NCBI GenBank assembly: GCA_045110515.1
Contig: JBGCGD010000013.1
Coordinates: 1 to 64,000 of the forward strand
Reading direction: 5' to 3'
From: Granulosicoccus sp045110515
GTDB lineage: Bacteria; Pseudomonadota; Gammaproteobacteria; Granulosicoccales; Granulosicoccaceae
Length of the DNA stretch: 64,000 bases
Shown: piece after piece, positions 27,897 to 36,213 of the stretch
Layout: every line of letters begins with the position of its first letter
Numbering within the stretch: position 1 is the first letter of the stretch
The notes under the pieces: generated by a model
The model's database searches: none
What the model saw: the letters and a program-made list of their open reading frames with translations, nothing else
Told to the model about the DNA's origin: nothing
Made by a program: the position numbers and the translations under genes

Positions 27897-28418
27897 ATGA
27901 AAATGTTACTCCGGTTGTTCTGGTTAATGCTCACGCAATCGTTTTGCCCTCGCGTAAAGCTCATGGGCCCTGTTGACACCACATTGCGTGTTTATCCGAA
28001 CGATCTTGATATTTTTTTGCACGTTAACAACGGCGTGTACCTGACCTATGCAGACTTAGGTAGAACCGACTTAATGCTCCGCTCAAACGCATTTAAATTG
28101 ATACGGCAACAAGGCTGGTATCCGGTCGTTGCCGCCGAAACCATTCAATTTAAACGATCACTTAAACTTGGGCAAAAATTTAGTATCAATACCAAAGTGC
28201 TTGGGTGGGACGACCGGTCTATTTATTTGGAACAACGCTTTGAAAGTAATGGTCAATGGGTTGCCACGGCTCTAATTGAGGCGATATTTCTATCCAAAAA
28301 AGGTGGCAAGGTGACACCGGAACAAATCTATAACCTTATCGGGTTTACCGATGAAACACCGGCTCTTCCCGACTACATACATAAGTGGAAAGAGACGATC
28401 AATCTTACCCGCGGCTAA
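27897..28418 (+). CDS. acyl-CoA thioesterase-like hotdog protein
   Basis: A 173-residue hotdog-fold protein of the 4-hydroxybenzoyl-CoA thioesterase type. The segment LDIFLHVNNGVYLTYADLGR matches the N-terminal catalytic helix region of such enzymes (a His-Val-Asn-Asn motif), and VAAETIQFKRSLKLGQ the following strands. Some relatives are annotated as thioesterases of the THEM6 group. The substrate is unknown. It is likely co-transcribed with hemF. Its 3' end overlaps the convergent YdcZ-type gene by 14 bases. Confidence 0.78.
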   Translation: MKMLLRLFWLMLTQSFCPRVKLMGPVDTTLRVYPNDLDIFLHVNNGVYLTYADLGRTDLMLRSNAFKLIRQQGWYPVVAAETIQFKRSLKLGQKFSINTKVLGWDDRSIYLEQRFESNGQWVATALIEAIFLSKKGGKVTPEQIYNLIGFTDETPALPDYIHKWKETINLTRG

Positions 28419-28845
28419 CCAACAAAGCCCCTACAACCACTAAGATCAAGCCCAACACCCGCGTCAGGGACAGGCTTCTTACCGGCATACCGAATGCCCC
28501 GATATGATCGGCGATAGCCGCACCGAAGAGCTGGCCGCCCACTAAACAAACAAAGAAGAGCGCTGCACCCAGAATGGGGGCCAGATAAGCACCACCGGCA
28601 ACTATGCCAACGCCAATGATGCCACCTAGAACAGACCACCATGGAAGTGAACTCAACAGCTGCGGCCGAAAGTTCGCACCCGTGACGGGCAACAACAGAA
28701 CAGCACATAGCAAGGTGATTGATACAGAAAAAACCGTTGCTGATATGGGCGAACCCAGGGCTTTGTTTACCGCTGAGTTAATAACAGGTTGCTGAGCAAA
28801 TACAGCCCCCAGCAAGACGGTTAAACCTATCGCGATCCAAGGCAT
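28405..28845 (-). CDS. DMT/YdcZ-type (DUF606) small membrane protein
   Basis: A 146-residue protein with four or five membrane helices, matching the YdcZ (DUF606) family of the drug/metabolite transporter clan. The N-terminus with GAVFAQQPVINSAVNKALGSP is typical of that family. These are half-size transporters, some working in pairs; the substrate is unknown and no partner gene is adjacent. The 3' end overlaps the convergent thioesterase gene by 14 bases. Confidence 0.82.
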   Translation of the reverse strand: MPWIAIGLTVLLGAVFAQQPVINSAVNKALGSPISATVFSVSITLLCAVLLLPVTGANFRPQLLSSLPWWSVLGGIIGVGIVAGGAYLAPILGAALFFVCLVGGQLFGAAIADHIGAFGMPVRSLSLTRVLGLILVVVGALLVSRG

Positions 28846-28919
28846 GAGCGAGTTCTTTTCCAGTGAGTGAGTAAGGCTAACAAGGGATACCGCATGCCGG
28901 AATTTTCGACACTGGCAAT

Positions 28920-29963
28920 TTACATAGGAATAGGATGATCGAAATAGATATCGTGAATTCCTTTCATTACTTCGTCTGACAGCGTCACATCTGCTGCAGC
29001 CAAATTAGTTGACAACTGCTCAACCGATGTCGCGCCGACAATGGCAGACGTCATGAAGGGTCGCGACAGGCAAAACGCCAGGGCCATATGTGCCGGGTGT
29101 AAATCATGTTCGCGAGCCAAGGCGTTGTAGCGCTCGCAAATAGGCGCACTTTTTGGTGTGTACCGACCAGACAAATCTTTGTTTAAGGTACGGCGCGAAC
29201 CTTCAGGAGTTTCACCGTTACTGTATTTACCGGTAAGCATGCCGGTGGCTAAAGGTGAAAAAGCCAACAAGCCCATGTCTTCCTGATGCGATAGTTCGGC
29301 CAGATCGAGGTCGAATAATCTATTCATCAGGTTGTATTCGTTTTGCGTACTGACCACTCGTGGCAAATTTTCTTTTTCAGCAATGGACAAATACTGCGCA
29401 CTACCCCAGCAACTCTCATTCGACAAACCGACATGGAGAATCCTACCGGCTTTAACTTCCTCATCGAGTGCTCGTAGTACTTCTAAAATATTATCTTTAA
29501 CCGGCTGTTTGTCTTGTGCGGTCGGGTCAAATGTCCAGTTCTGTCGAAAGTGATAGCTGCCTCTGTTTGGCCAGTGCAATTGATACAAATCAATGCGGTC
29601 GGTTTGTAATCGTTTCAAACTGCGCTCGACCGATACACGAATCTTTTCAGGCGTTATATCTTTACCGCCATACATCCATTCTTTACCTTTACCGGTGACT
29701 TTGGTTGCCAGCAGTACTTCATCTCGACGACCGGAGGCTGCCACCCATTCACCAATGATGGTTTCGGTATCGCCTAAGGTTTTTTCCGACATGGGTGTTG
29801 TCGGGTACATCTCTGCGGTGTCGATAAAGTTAACGCCATGATCCAAAGCGCAGGCAATTTGCTCTGATGCTTCAGCAAAGGTATTTTGCGAACCCCACGT
29901 CATGCTACCCAGGCATATTTCGCTGACAAACGTGTCTGTTCTTCCGAGTCTGTTTTTCTTCAT
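28920..29963 (-). CDS. aldo/keto reductase, Tas-like
   Basis: A 347-residue NADPH-dependent TIM-barrel reductase close to the Tas protein of enterics. The catalytic Asp and Tyr are in FIDTAEMYPT, Lys in LLATKVTGKG, and His in YQLHWPNRGSY; the cofactor phosphate-binding region near the C-terminus (SAIVGATSVEQL) is also present. Physiological substrate is unknown. The ATG at 29963 overlaps the stop of the upstream aminotransferase gene by four bases (ATGA), so the two are translationally coupled. Confidence 0.88.
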   Translation of the reverse strand: MKKNRLGRTDTFVSEICLGSMTWGSQNTFAEASEQIACALDHGVNFIDTAEMYPTTPMSEKTLGDTETIIGEWVAASGRRDEVLLATKVTGKGKEWMYGGKDITPEKIRVSVERSLKRLQTDRIDLYQLHWPNRGSYHFRQNWTFDPTAQDKQPVKDNILEVLRALDEEVKAGRILHVGLSNESCWGSAQYLSIAEKENLPRVVSTQNEYNLMNRLFDLDLAELSHQEDMGLLAFSPLATGMLTGKYSNGETPEGSRRTLNKDLSGRYTPKSAPICERYNALAREHDLHPAHMALAFCLSRPFMTSAIVGATSVEQLSTNLAAADVTLSDEVMKGIHDIYFDHPIPM

Positions 29964-30838
29964 GATCTTGCCCAATCCAAATAAGCGGCTCTGGCCAATT
30001 TAGCGATTGGCCCTATCTCGTACTTTGTCTCTTCGAAAGCAACAATAGGTGTCACTTTGCTGATGTTACCGGTGAGAAAAACTTCGTCAGCCTGATGAAA
30101 GTCTTCGTAGCGTAAACTACTTTCGTGCACGGTTATTCCACTTTCTCGCAACAACGTCATTATACGTTGCCGTGTTATACCGTTTAAAAAAGTGCCGTTT
30201 GGAATTGGCGTAAACACTTCTCCGTCTCTTGCCATGAACACATTACTGGTAGCAGACTCAGCAACGTTTCCAAGAGGGTCACACACTAGCGCGTTAGAAA
30301 ATCCTTTCGCAATGGCTTCTCGAATCATGCGTGCGTTGTTAGGATACAAACAGGCTGCCTTCGCATCCACGGTTGCCACATCGAGTGTAGGACGCGTAAA
30401 CCGAGTGGTTGCCAACGTAGCAGTAGCGTCTGCCGGTGGCATAGGAATTTCCTGAAGGCACAGGCAAAAGTCAGTTGACTCAGGGTCAGCGCTTATAAAA
30501 CCCTCTCCGTATCCGGTAGACCAATACATAGGACGAATATACACAGCTGCTGCATCATCAAACTGAGCTAAACCTTCATTAACACGCTCAACTATGGCAC
30601 CAGTGGATAGGCTTGGGTTCATACCCAACGACACAGCCGATCGATTGACCCTGGCGCAGTGCGCCTCTAAGTCCGGTGATACGCCATCAAAACGACGAGC
30701 ACCGTCAAATACAAGAGTTCCCAGCCAGGTACCATGATCTGCCGAGCGAAGTACAGGCACACTGCCCTGCTGCCAACGATCGTCGTGAAATGTCAGGATT
30801 GACGGGGATGTGGTAGAGCTTGAAGTATTCGGAGACAA
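29960..30838 (-). CDS. class IV PLP aminotransferase, branched-chain type
   Basis: A 292-residue fold-type IV aminotransferase, most similar in pattern to branched-chain amino acid aminotransferases (IlvE). The PLP lysine lies in VDAKAACLYPNNARM, and NVAESATSNVFM and FLNGITRQRIM are the typical phosphate-binding segments. The start is TTG at 30838; no ATG or GTG is available before the conserved region, and an AGG lies about 10 bases upstream. D-amino acid transaminases and aminodeoxychorismate lyase share this fold, so exact substrate is inferred. It is coupled to the aldo/keto reductase gene. Confidence 0.82.
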   Translation of the reverse strand: MSPNTSSSTTSPSILTFHDDRWQQGSVPVLRSADHGTWLGTLVFDGARRFDGVSPDLEAHCARVNRSAVSLGMNPSLSTGAIVERVNEGLAQFDDAAAVYIRPMYWSTGYGEGFISADPESTDFCLCLQEIPMPPADATATLATTRFTRPTLDVATVDAKAACLYPNNARMIREAIAKGFSNALVCDPLGNVAESATSNVFMARDGEVFTPIPNGTFLNGITRQRIMTLLRESGITVHESSLRYEDFHQADEVFLTGNISKVTPIVAFEETKYEIGPIAKLARAAYLDWARS

Positions 30839-30887
30839 GAATTCTGACCTAAAGACTTTGACTAAGCCTCCATGCTAACGCATCCGA

Positions 30888-31430
30888 TCAGAGCATGACG
30901 ACTCTATCGCCAGCCTTTATTCCATTATCCTTAAACCACCCCTGATTAACTTCCAGCGCAAACTTAGCGACCTTTTCAGAATCAAATAGTTGCCCCGGCC
31001 CAACATTCATCAAGTGAATTTCATTGATGACAAGATCTTCAGAGATAAAGGCGATTGATAAAGGAATAAGTGTATTTCGCATGGTGAACGTCAGAGCGCG
31101 TTCCGCCGGGTACACAAACAACATACCTGCATCGTTGTCCAAAGAATCCCTGAAACTCAGTCCCATGTAGCGCTGCTGGCCGGTAATGGCCAACTCAACC
31201 TTTAAAGGAACATCGTTAATACGAATGTCAACCGTGGGCAATGTGCTCTGAGCTTTGTTGTCATTGGCCTCAGCCTGCTTATTAGCGCCCAAGAACAAAC
31301 AGACGGTTGCAACAATAGCCACAAGCACGCTGGTGATACGCCAGGCAATATGACCCGATAACGCTCTACCGCGTAGCGAGGGCAATGTGGCAATCGCCTG
31401 ACCCGTCGATGTGTATTCCATTTTTCGCAT
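30888..31430 (-). CDS. DUF192 family secreted or anchored protein
   Basis: A 180-residue protein with a hydrophobic segment at about residues 29-51 followed by a DUF192 domain (about 65-180). Family marks include GLSFRDSLDNDAGMLFVYP, FTMRNTLIPLSIAFI and FALEVNQGWFKDNGI. The domain is exported in most bacteria and its function is unknown. The N-terminus before the membrane segment is longer than a normal signal peptide, so a later start may be used or the protein may be anchored. It follows aroE by about 25 bases on the minus strand. Confidence 0.85.
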   Translation of the reverse strand: MRKMEYTSTGQAIATLPSLRGRALSGHIAWRITSVLVAIVATVCLFLGANKQAEANDNKAQSTLPTVDIRINDVPLKVELAITGQQRYMGLSFRDSLDNDAGMLFVYPAERALTFTMRNTLIPLSIAFISEDLVINEIHLMNVGPGQLFDSEKVAKFALEVNQGWFKDNGIKAGDRVVML

Positions 31431-31455
31431 GCCAATATCCGTTATCTATAAAGCC

Positions 31456-32280
31456 TTAAGACAGCATCTCATTTAACCGCGGGAAAACTAGCCGGGTTTT
31501 AGGTCGCACACCTTCCCAGATAAAAAATGACTCGGCTGCTTGTTCAACCAACATTCCCAGACCGTTACAACTGGAGGCACCCAGTGCAGCGCTCCTCTGC
31601 ATGAAATCGGTGTCACGGCTGGCATACGTCATGTCGTACGCTAGTGATTGTTCACTAATGACAGTGTCCGGCACTAACGGCCTGCCACCATCAGCACTGG
31701 GGGTTGTTGCATTGATAATGACATCGAACGCGTTCTCGTCAGCAAGTGCGTCATAGCTTCCCGCGGTAATTGAACCGTCGGCGCCAAACATTTCTGCCAG
31801 TGCAGAGGCTTTACTCGGCGTCCTATTAGCAATATGGAAGCTGGCAGGCTGTGCGGCCAGCAGAGGTTCTACAACACCTCTTGCCGCACCACCCGCACCC
31901 AACAATAAAATTCTCTTGGCTTGCAACTCGAAGCGGTGATTAGTCTGGATATCAGCGACAAGACCTGGACCGTCAGTACTGTGCCCGACAAGCGCACCGT
32001 CGCGTTGCATATGAATCGTATTAACAGAGCCTGCTCTTAATGCATGAGGCGCAACGCGATCACACACCTTAACCGCAAGCTCTTTGAAAGGCGCAGTAAC
32101 GTTGCAACCTTTCGCACCCGATGCTTGGAAATCCCGAACGATTTGCTCGAAGGTTTCATTTGTGGCTTCGGTCCGTGTGTAGTTTATTTTTCGCTGAGTT
32201 AGATCACCAAACAGGTGGTGAACAACAGGAGACAAACTATGGGCAATCGGTTGACCGATTACTGTGTAGCGGTTAATCAT
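31456..32280 (-). CDS. aroE: shikimate dehydrogenase
   Basis: Reduces 3-dehydroshikimate to shikimate with NADPH in aromatic amino acid synthesis. The 274-residue protein shows the substrate site YTVIGQPIAHSLSPVVH, the catalytic Lys in NVTAPFKE, and the NADP-binding LLLGAGGAARGV followed by NRTPSKA. Length is as expected. Its ATG overlaps the stop of the upstream anchored protein of unknown function by four bases. aroQ of the preceding pathway step is about 11 kb downstream in the window. Confidence 0.96.
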   Translation of the reverse strand: MINRYTVIGQPIAHSLSPVVHHLFGDLTQRKINYTRTEATNETFEQIVRDFQASGAKGCNVTAPFKELAVKVCDRVAPHALRAGSVNTIHMQRDGALVGHSTDGPGLVADIQTNHRFELQAKRILLLGAGGAARGVVEPLLAAQPASFHIANRTPSKASALAEMFGADGSITAGSYDALADENAFDVIINATTPSADGGRPLVPDTVISEQSLAYDMTYASRDTDFMQRSAALGASSCNGLGMLVEQAAESFFIWEGVRPKTRLVFPRLNEMLS

Positions 32281-33026
32281 AAATTTGAAGGAAACTTCAG
32301 CGCCTCTAAAGGCACACCATTTTGCCGAAAAAAATATTTAAGTTCATCAACACGCATCTGCGTAAGTGATTCACTCGCGTCAACGTCCCCGAGGGGGTTT
32401 GTCGCCATTTTAAAGATACCTTGCCCGCAACGGCGATGGATGGTTAAAAGAGCATTTAATTCTATTAAACTCTTGCCTCGGATCGTTTCAGCATTGTGGC
32501 TGAAGAGCACCGGTATTTCCGATGTCTTCTCACCCTGCTTTACGCACTCCCCAGCACCAATCAATGACACATCCATAGCGTGCGTTGGCGAGGGGCGTTT
32601 TGAAATTCCTAGAGTCTGCCTCATCAGACGGGTGGATCTCTCCGTCGCGCTCTCTGGCCGCTCTGCGCTATTAGCAGATATTTTGTTTTCTTCTGAGGCA
32701 GAAAATGTTGATTCGGAGGAGATACCATTCGGCGTAGATATCTCATCTTTAGTGAGTCGAGACACAGTATCGTCTGAACCAGAGGGTGTGGAAGATGCCT
32801 GCACACGCTGTATCGGAGCGTTGCGACTGACAGAGTCAATAACAGGCCTAGGTTTTGGTTTGGCTTTTTCAGGATAGTCTTGGGTCTTGGCGTGAACAGC
32901 GCCGTCTGTTGGAGCGAACAACGTGTCCTGGAAGAGTACTAAAAACAACCATGCGAGAAGAGACATGGCGGCACAAAAAACTGCTACCACGATCATGTTT
33001 GCACTGCCTGTATTTACTTTAGACAT
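32277..33026 (-). CDS. membrane-anchored protein with degenerate OmpA-like C-terminus
   Basis: Not recognised as a named family. The 249-residue protein has one membrane span at about residues 11-33, a low-complexity Ser/Glu/Pro-rich periplasmic linker (35-150), and a compact C-terminal part (about 160-249). That part has the outline of an OmpA peptidoglycan-binding domain: an initial VLFSHNAETI strand, a helix with ELNALL, NPLGDVDAS, then the helix QMRVDELKYFFRQNGVP. The Asp that binds diaminopimelate in OmpA seems missing while one Arg remains. It is translationally coupled to aroE. An envelope function is likely but unproven. Confidence 0.7.
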   Translation of the reverse strand: MSKVNTGSANMIVVAVFCAAMSLLAWLFLVLFQDTLFAPTDGAVHAKTQDYPEKAKPKPRPVIDSVSRNAPIQRVQASSTPSGSDDTVSRLTKDEISTPNGISSESTFSASEENKISANSAERPESATERSTRLMRQTLGISKRPSPTHAMDVSLIGAGECVKQGEKTSEIPVLFSHNAETIRGKSLIELNALLTIHRRCGQGIFKMATNPLGDVDASESLTQMRVDELKYFFRQNGVPLEALKFPSNL

Positions 33027-33275
33027 GTAACCAATCCCGGGACAATTATTTTACTAGTAGGTAGTTTAAGCTTCCGTAAACCAGTTTATCGATACAGATT
33101 GAGCAGACGGTGCCTTGATGACAAATTCAAAGCACCCGCCATAATAGTCGTTCCCGGCACCGAACGCTGATCAATAGCGTAAACAATACGGAAGGGTTTT
33201 GCCGAACACGGTGAACTGGCGCACGAAGACCAACGTTGTAATGAGTACCCACATTTTTTACAGGATATTAGCGAC

Positions 33276-34298
33276 ATGAGCAATCAAGCCGTGTTTGGCA
33301 TAAGAGCCCCTTACCCGGGAAACCGACCCCGCAGAATGCGAAAAGACGCCTTCAGCCGTCAACTTATGCAGGAACATCACATTACCGCGGACATGTTGAT
33401 ACAACCGTATTTTGTCATCGAGGGTGAAAACAGGCGTCAGCCGGTGCCCTCCATGCCGGGGGTGGAGAGGCTCAGCATCGATTTACTGACAAAAGCCGCC
33501 GAGTCCGTATTTGCTCTGGGAGTCCCAGCAGTCGTACTATTTCCGATCACCGACGATTCGGCAAAGACTGATGATTGTCGTGGTGCATGGGACAGCAATG
33601 GCTTGGTGCAACGCGCAATCAGGGCATTGCGCAGTGCCGTTCCAGGATTGGGCATAATCACCGACGTCGCATTAGACCCATACTCTCCACACGGGCACGA
33701 TGGGCTGATGAATGAAGACGGCTACATCATGAACGACGAGACAGTGGATGCACTCGTCATGCAAGCCCTTTCCCACGCTGAGGCCGGCGCCCAAGTGGTT
33801 GCACCTTCGGACATGATGGATGGCCGTATAGGTGCCATTCGTGAATGCCTGGAAGCGGCAGACTATCGTCACACCAAGATACTCAGTTACGCAGCCAAGT
33901 ACGCATCAAGTTTCTATGGACCGTTCCGCGATGCTGTCGGGGCGGCAGAAGCCTTGGGCGACTCTGATAAAAAGTCCTATCAACTAGATCCGAGTAACAG
34001 TAACGAGGCCATGCATGAAATTGCAGCCGACTTACAAGAAGGTGCAGACATGATCATGGTTAAACCGGGGCTGCCCTATCTGGACATCGTTAGGCGCGCC
34101 AAAGACACGTTTGCAGTACCCACCTATGCATACCATGTCAGTGGTGAATACGCCATGATCAAGGCGGCAGCAGCGCAAGAATGGATTGATGAGAAAGCAA
34201 TCGTCATGGAAACCATGATGGCTTTCAGACGAGCTGGCTGCGACGGTGTATTGACTTACTACGCTCATGATGTAGCTACATGGCTCAAGTCTGATTGA
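33276..34298 (+). CDS. hemB: delta-aminolevulinic acid dehydratase (porphobilinogen synthase)
   Basis: Condenses two 5-aminolevulinate molecules into porphobilinogen. The 340-residue protein has both Schiff-base lysines, in SYAAKYASSFYGPFRDA and IMVKPGLPYLD. The metal site reads VALDPYSPHGHDG, where aspartates replace the three cysteines of the zinc-dependent form, so a magnesium/potassium-type enzyme is expected. It stands alone on the plus strand, divergent from the anchored protein gene with 249 bases between, where I see no other gene. Confidence 0.97.
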   Translation: MSNQAVFGIRAPYPGNRPRRMRKDAFSRQLMQEHHITADMLIQPYFVIEGENRRQPVPSMPGVERLSIDLLTKAAESVFALGVPAVVLFPITDDSAKTDDCRGAWDSNGLVQRAIRALRSAVPGLGIITDVALDPYSPHGHDGLMNEDGYIMNDETVDALVMQALSHAEAGAQVVAPSDMMDGRIGAIRECLEAADYRHTKILSYAAKYASSFYGPFRDAVGAAEALGDSDKKSYQLDPSNSNEAMHEIAADLQEGADMIMVKPGLPYLDIVRRAKDTFAVPTYAYHVSGEYAMIKAAAAQEWIDEKAIVMETMMAFRRAGCDGVLTYYAHDVATWLKSD

Positions 34299-34407
34299 AC
34301 AAACCCGATAGGGTAGCTATGTCCGGTGAACTAGTTCCGGTTTTCGTTCACGACCAATTTACCGACCAGCAAACGGGTTAGAACCTCAATCGTAGAATAG
34401 CAGCGAC

Positions 34408-35712
34408 GTGTTCAGACAACTATCAATCAACCTAGTTTCTGCAAGCTTATTTGCCTGTCTTGCAGTTTCTACGACGACAGTGCTTGGCGACCAGTGGTAC
34501 GTGGGTGTGGGTTACTCCAATGCCTTGCTATATCCGCGCGCTGAAAATAACGCTATAACCCGGCAGGAAGAAGTAGGAACAGGTGCTACCGTTTTCTTCG
34601 GACGTGATTTCGATGAAAAAAGCAGCGGACAGTTCCAGCTATACGCGCTGGGCGATACCATTTTCAGTGATGAGACCATTGCGACGTACAACGCTGCGGA
34701 AGCATCTATTTTGTACCGTTTATACGATTCTCGCGATGGGAAACGTAGTGCAGTTTTTGGCACGTCGGTCTATGGCCGTTTCGGCATGGGATATCTTGAC
34801 CGCGAGACCGATGTAGCACTCATAGCTAATTCTGATGCCAGCGTCTACTTTGGTGTCGGCGCTGGCCTGGAAACATACCTCACAAACATGTTGGCACTGC
34901 GCGGCGAGGTGATGTTTCACGATACCGATGCGATATCCGGAAACATCTCAGTAGTGGCTAGATTCGGAGGTAGGCAAAATCGCACAGCACTATCAGCACC
35001 ATTGCCAGTCGAGCGACCACCTGTAGCAAGGCCAGCACCAGCCGAACTACCCACTACCTATACTCCGGTACCTTCCACGCAGGCACTGCCCATTCCTCCA
35101 CGGGCAACATTACCTGAAACCTACACACCGCCGCTCAACGCGGATAGAACGCGCGGAACTGGACTGCCCCTAAACAATCAACTGCCAGAAGTGGCGGTTA
35201 TGGTACCGAGTGAAGAGTTTCGTGATTCGTCGTCAGCAACCTTTAGACAACCCCCTGATTTGCCACCTGTTGCTGTGAGAGCTGACTCAGACCGCGATGG
35301 TGTGTTTGATGATGTTGATCGTTGCAACGGGACTCGTGCAAATTTTCTCGTTGATGAAAGCGGATGTTCACCGTTTGCGCGAATTGCTCAAAACCTGCAG
35401 TTCGTCGATAACTCACCGCTACCGTTAGCGACTGCAGAGCCTGCACTTAACGAACTGGCCGCTTTGCTGCAACGTAACGTGTATGCCCGAATAAGGTTAG
35501 CGGCACACTCGGACAATGCCGGTAATCCTCAGCAAAAATCATTGCTGACTCGCCAACGACTGCGTGCCATAGGCATTTATTTGGTACAGCGAGGCATAAG
35601 CCAGGACAGACTTCTGCTACGATCGTATGGTGGCAAACAACCCGCCTTTGACAACAGTAGCGTAGCGGGACGTCGCGCAAACAATCGCATTGAGATCACA
35701 GAACAGCCCTGA
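34408..35712 (+). CDS. OmpA-family outer membrane protein
   Basis: A 434-residue exported protein. The signal peptide covers about residues 1-26 (cleavage near VLG/DQW). A predicted eight-stranded beta-barrel follows (about 27-185), then a Pro/Thr-rich linker (about 195-275), a short calcium-binding thrombospondin-3-like segment (DSDRDGVFDDVDRC, about 291-304), and a C-terminal OmpA peptidoglycan-binding domain (about 330-434). The start is GTG at 34408; there is no good ribosome-binding site. The stop overlaps the apparent start of the CPBP protease frame by four bases. Likely anchors outer membrane to the wall. Confidence 0.88.
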   Translation: MFRQLSINLVSASLFACLAVSTTTVLGDQWYVGVGYSNALLYPRAENNAITRQEEVGTGATVFFGRDFDEKSSGQFQLYALGDTIFSDETIATYNAAEASILYRLYDSRDGKRSAVFGTSVYGRFGMGYLDRETDVALIANSDASVYFGVGAGLETYLTNMLALRGEVMFHDTDAISGNISVVARFGGRQNRTALSAPLPVERPPVARPAPAELPTTYTPVPSTQALPIPPRATLPETYTPPLNADRTRGTGLPLNNQLPEVAVMVPSEEFRDSSSATFRQPPDLPPVAVRADSDRDGVFDDVDRCNGTRANFLVDESGCSPFARIAQNLQFVDNSPLPLATAEPALNELAALLQRNVYARIRLAAHSDNAGNPQQKSLLTRQRLRAIGIYLVQRGISQDRLLLRSYGGKQPAFDNSSVAGRRANNRIEITEQP

Positions 35713-36182
35713 ACAATCAATCAGACGAACTCCATCACGACACCAACACAATAAGAAAAATCTTACGTGATGGTGCCTTCTGGGTCGCCCTAGTTGCCGG
35801 GCCTTTCTGTTGGTTCGCCATGTACGCGCTGGGTGTTCCACTACGGCAGCAACCACTGACAATCGGTGTAGTCCTCTTAAGTGCTTTTGCGTACCCCATT
35901 CTCGAAGAGCTTGTGTTTCGCGGTGCAGTACAAAGCGCGCTACTTAGTCGGGGACAACTCTATCGCTCTTTTGCTGGCGTCACCGTCGCCTGCCTCATAA
36001 CATCATTGTTGTTTGCGGCAGCCCACTTAGTCAGACACCCCCCTTTGTGGGCAGCGTTAATTTTCGTGCCCTCTTTGGTCTTTGGCTGGGCAAGAGACCG
36101 GCATCAGTCTTTGTATTCACCCATTGCATTGCACATAACTTACAACGCAGGCTTTATCGCTCTTTTTTACTCAAGCCAATAG
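35709..36182 (+). CDS. CPBP family intramembrane protease
   Basis: A small membrane protein with all CPBP (Rce1-type, glutamic) protease motifs: EELVFR (motif 1), FAAAH (motif 2) and HITYN (motif 3), spread over about four membrane helices. The frame is open only back to a TGA at 35691, and a first helix (FWVALVAGPFCWFAMYALG) lies upstream of the only ATG at 35820, so the protein must start earlier. The CTG at 35709 overlaps the stop of the OmpA gene as CTGA and would give 157 residues; ATA and ATC codons at 35751 and 35760 are other options. The start is therefore uncertain, but the CDS itself is well supported. Substrate unknown. Confidence 0.72.
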   Translation: MNNQSDELHHDTNTIRKILRDGAFWVALVAGPFCWFAMYALGVPLRQQPLTIGVVLLSAFAYPILEELVFRGAVQSALLSRGQLYRSFAGVTVACLITSLLFAAAHLVRHPPLWAALIFVPSLVFGWARDRHQSLYSPIALHITYNAGFIALFYSSQ

Positions 36183-36213
36183 CTGAGGGCATCGCTTAGG
36201 GTATTTTTAGTGC

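Noticed and set aside
33027..33283. Minus-strand frame upstream of hemB
   Set aside because: Short, no ribosome-binding site or recognisable family; sits in a plausible promoter region.
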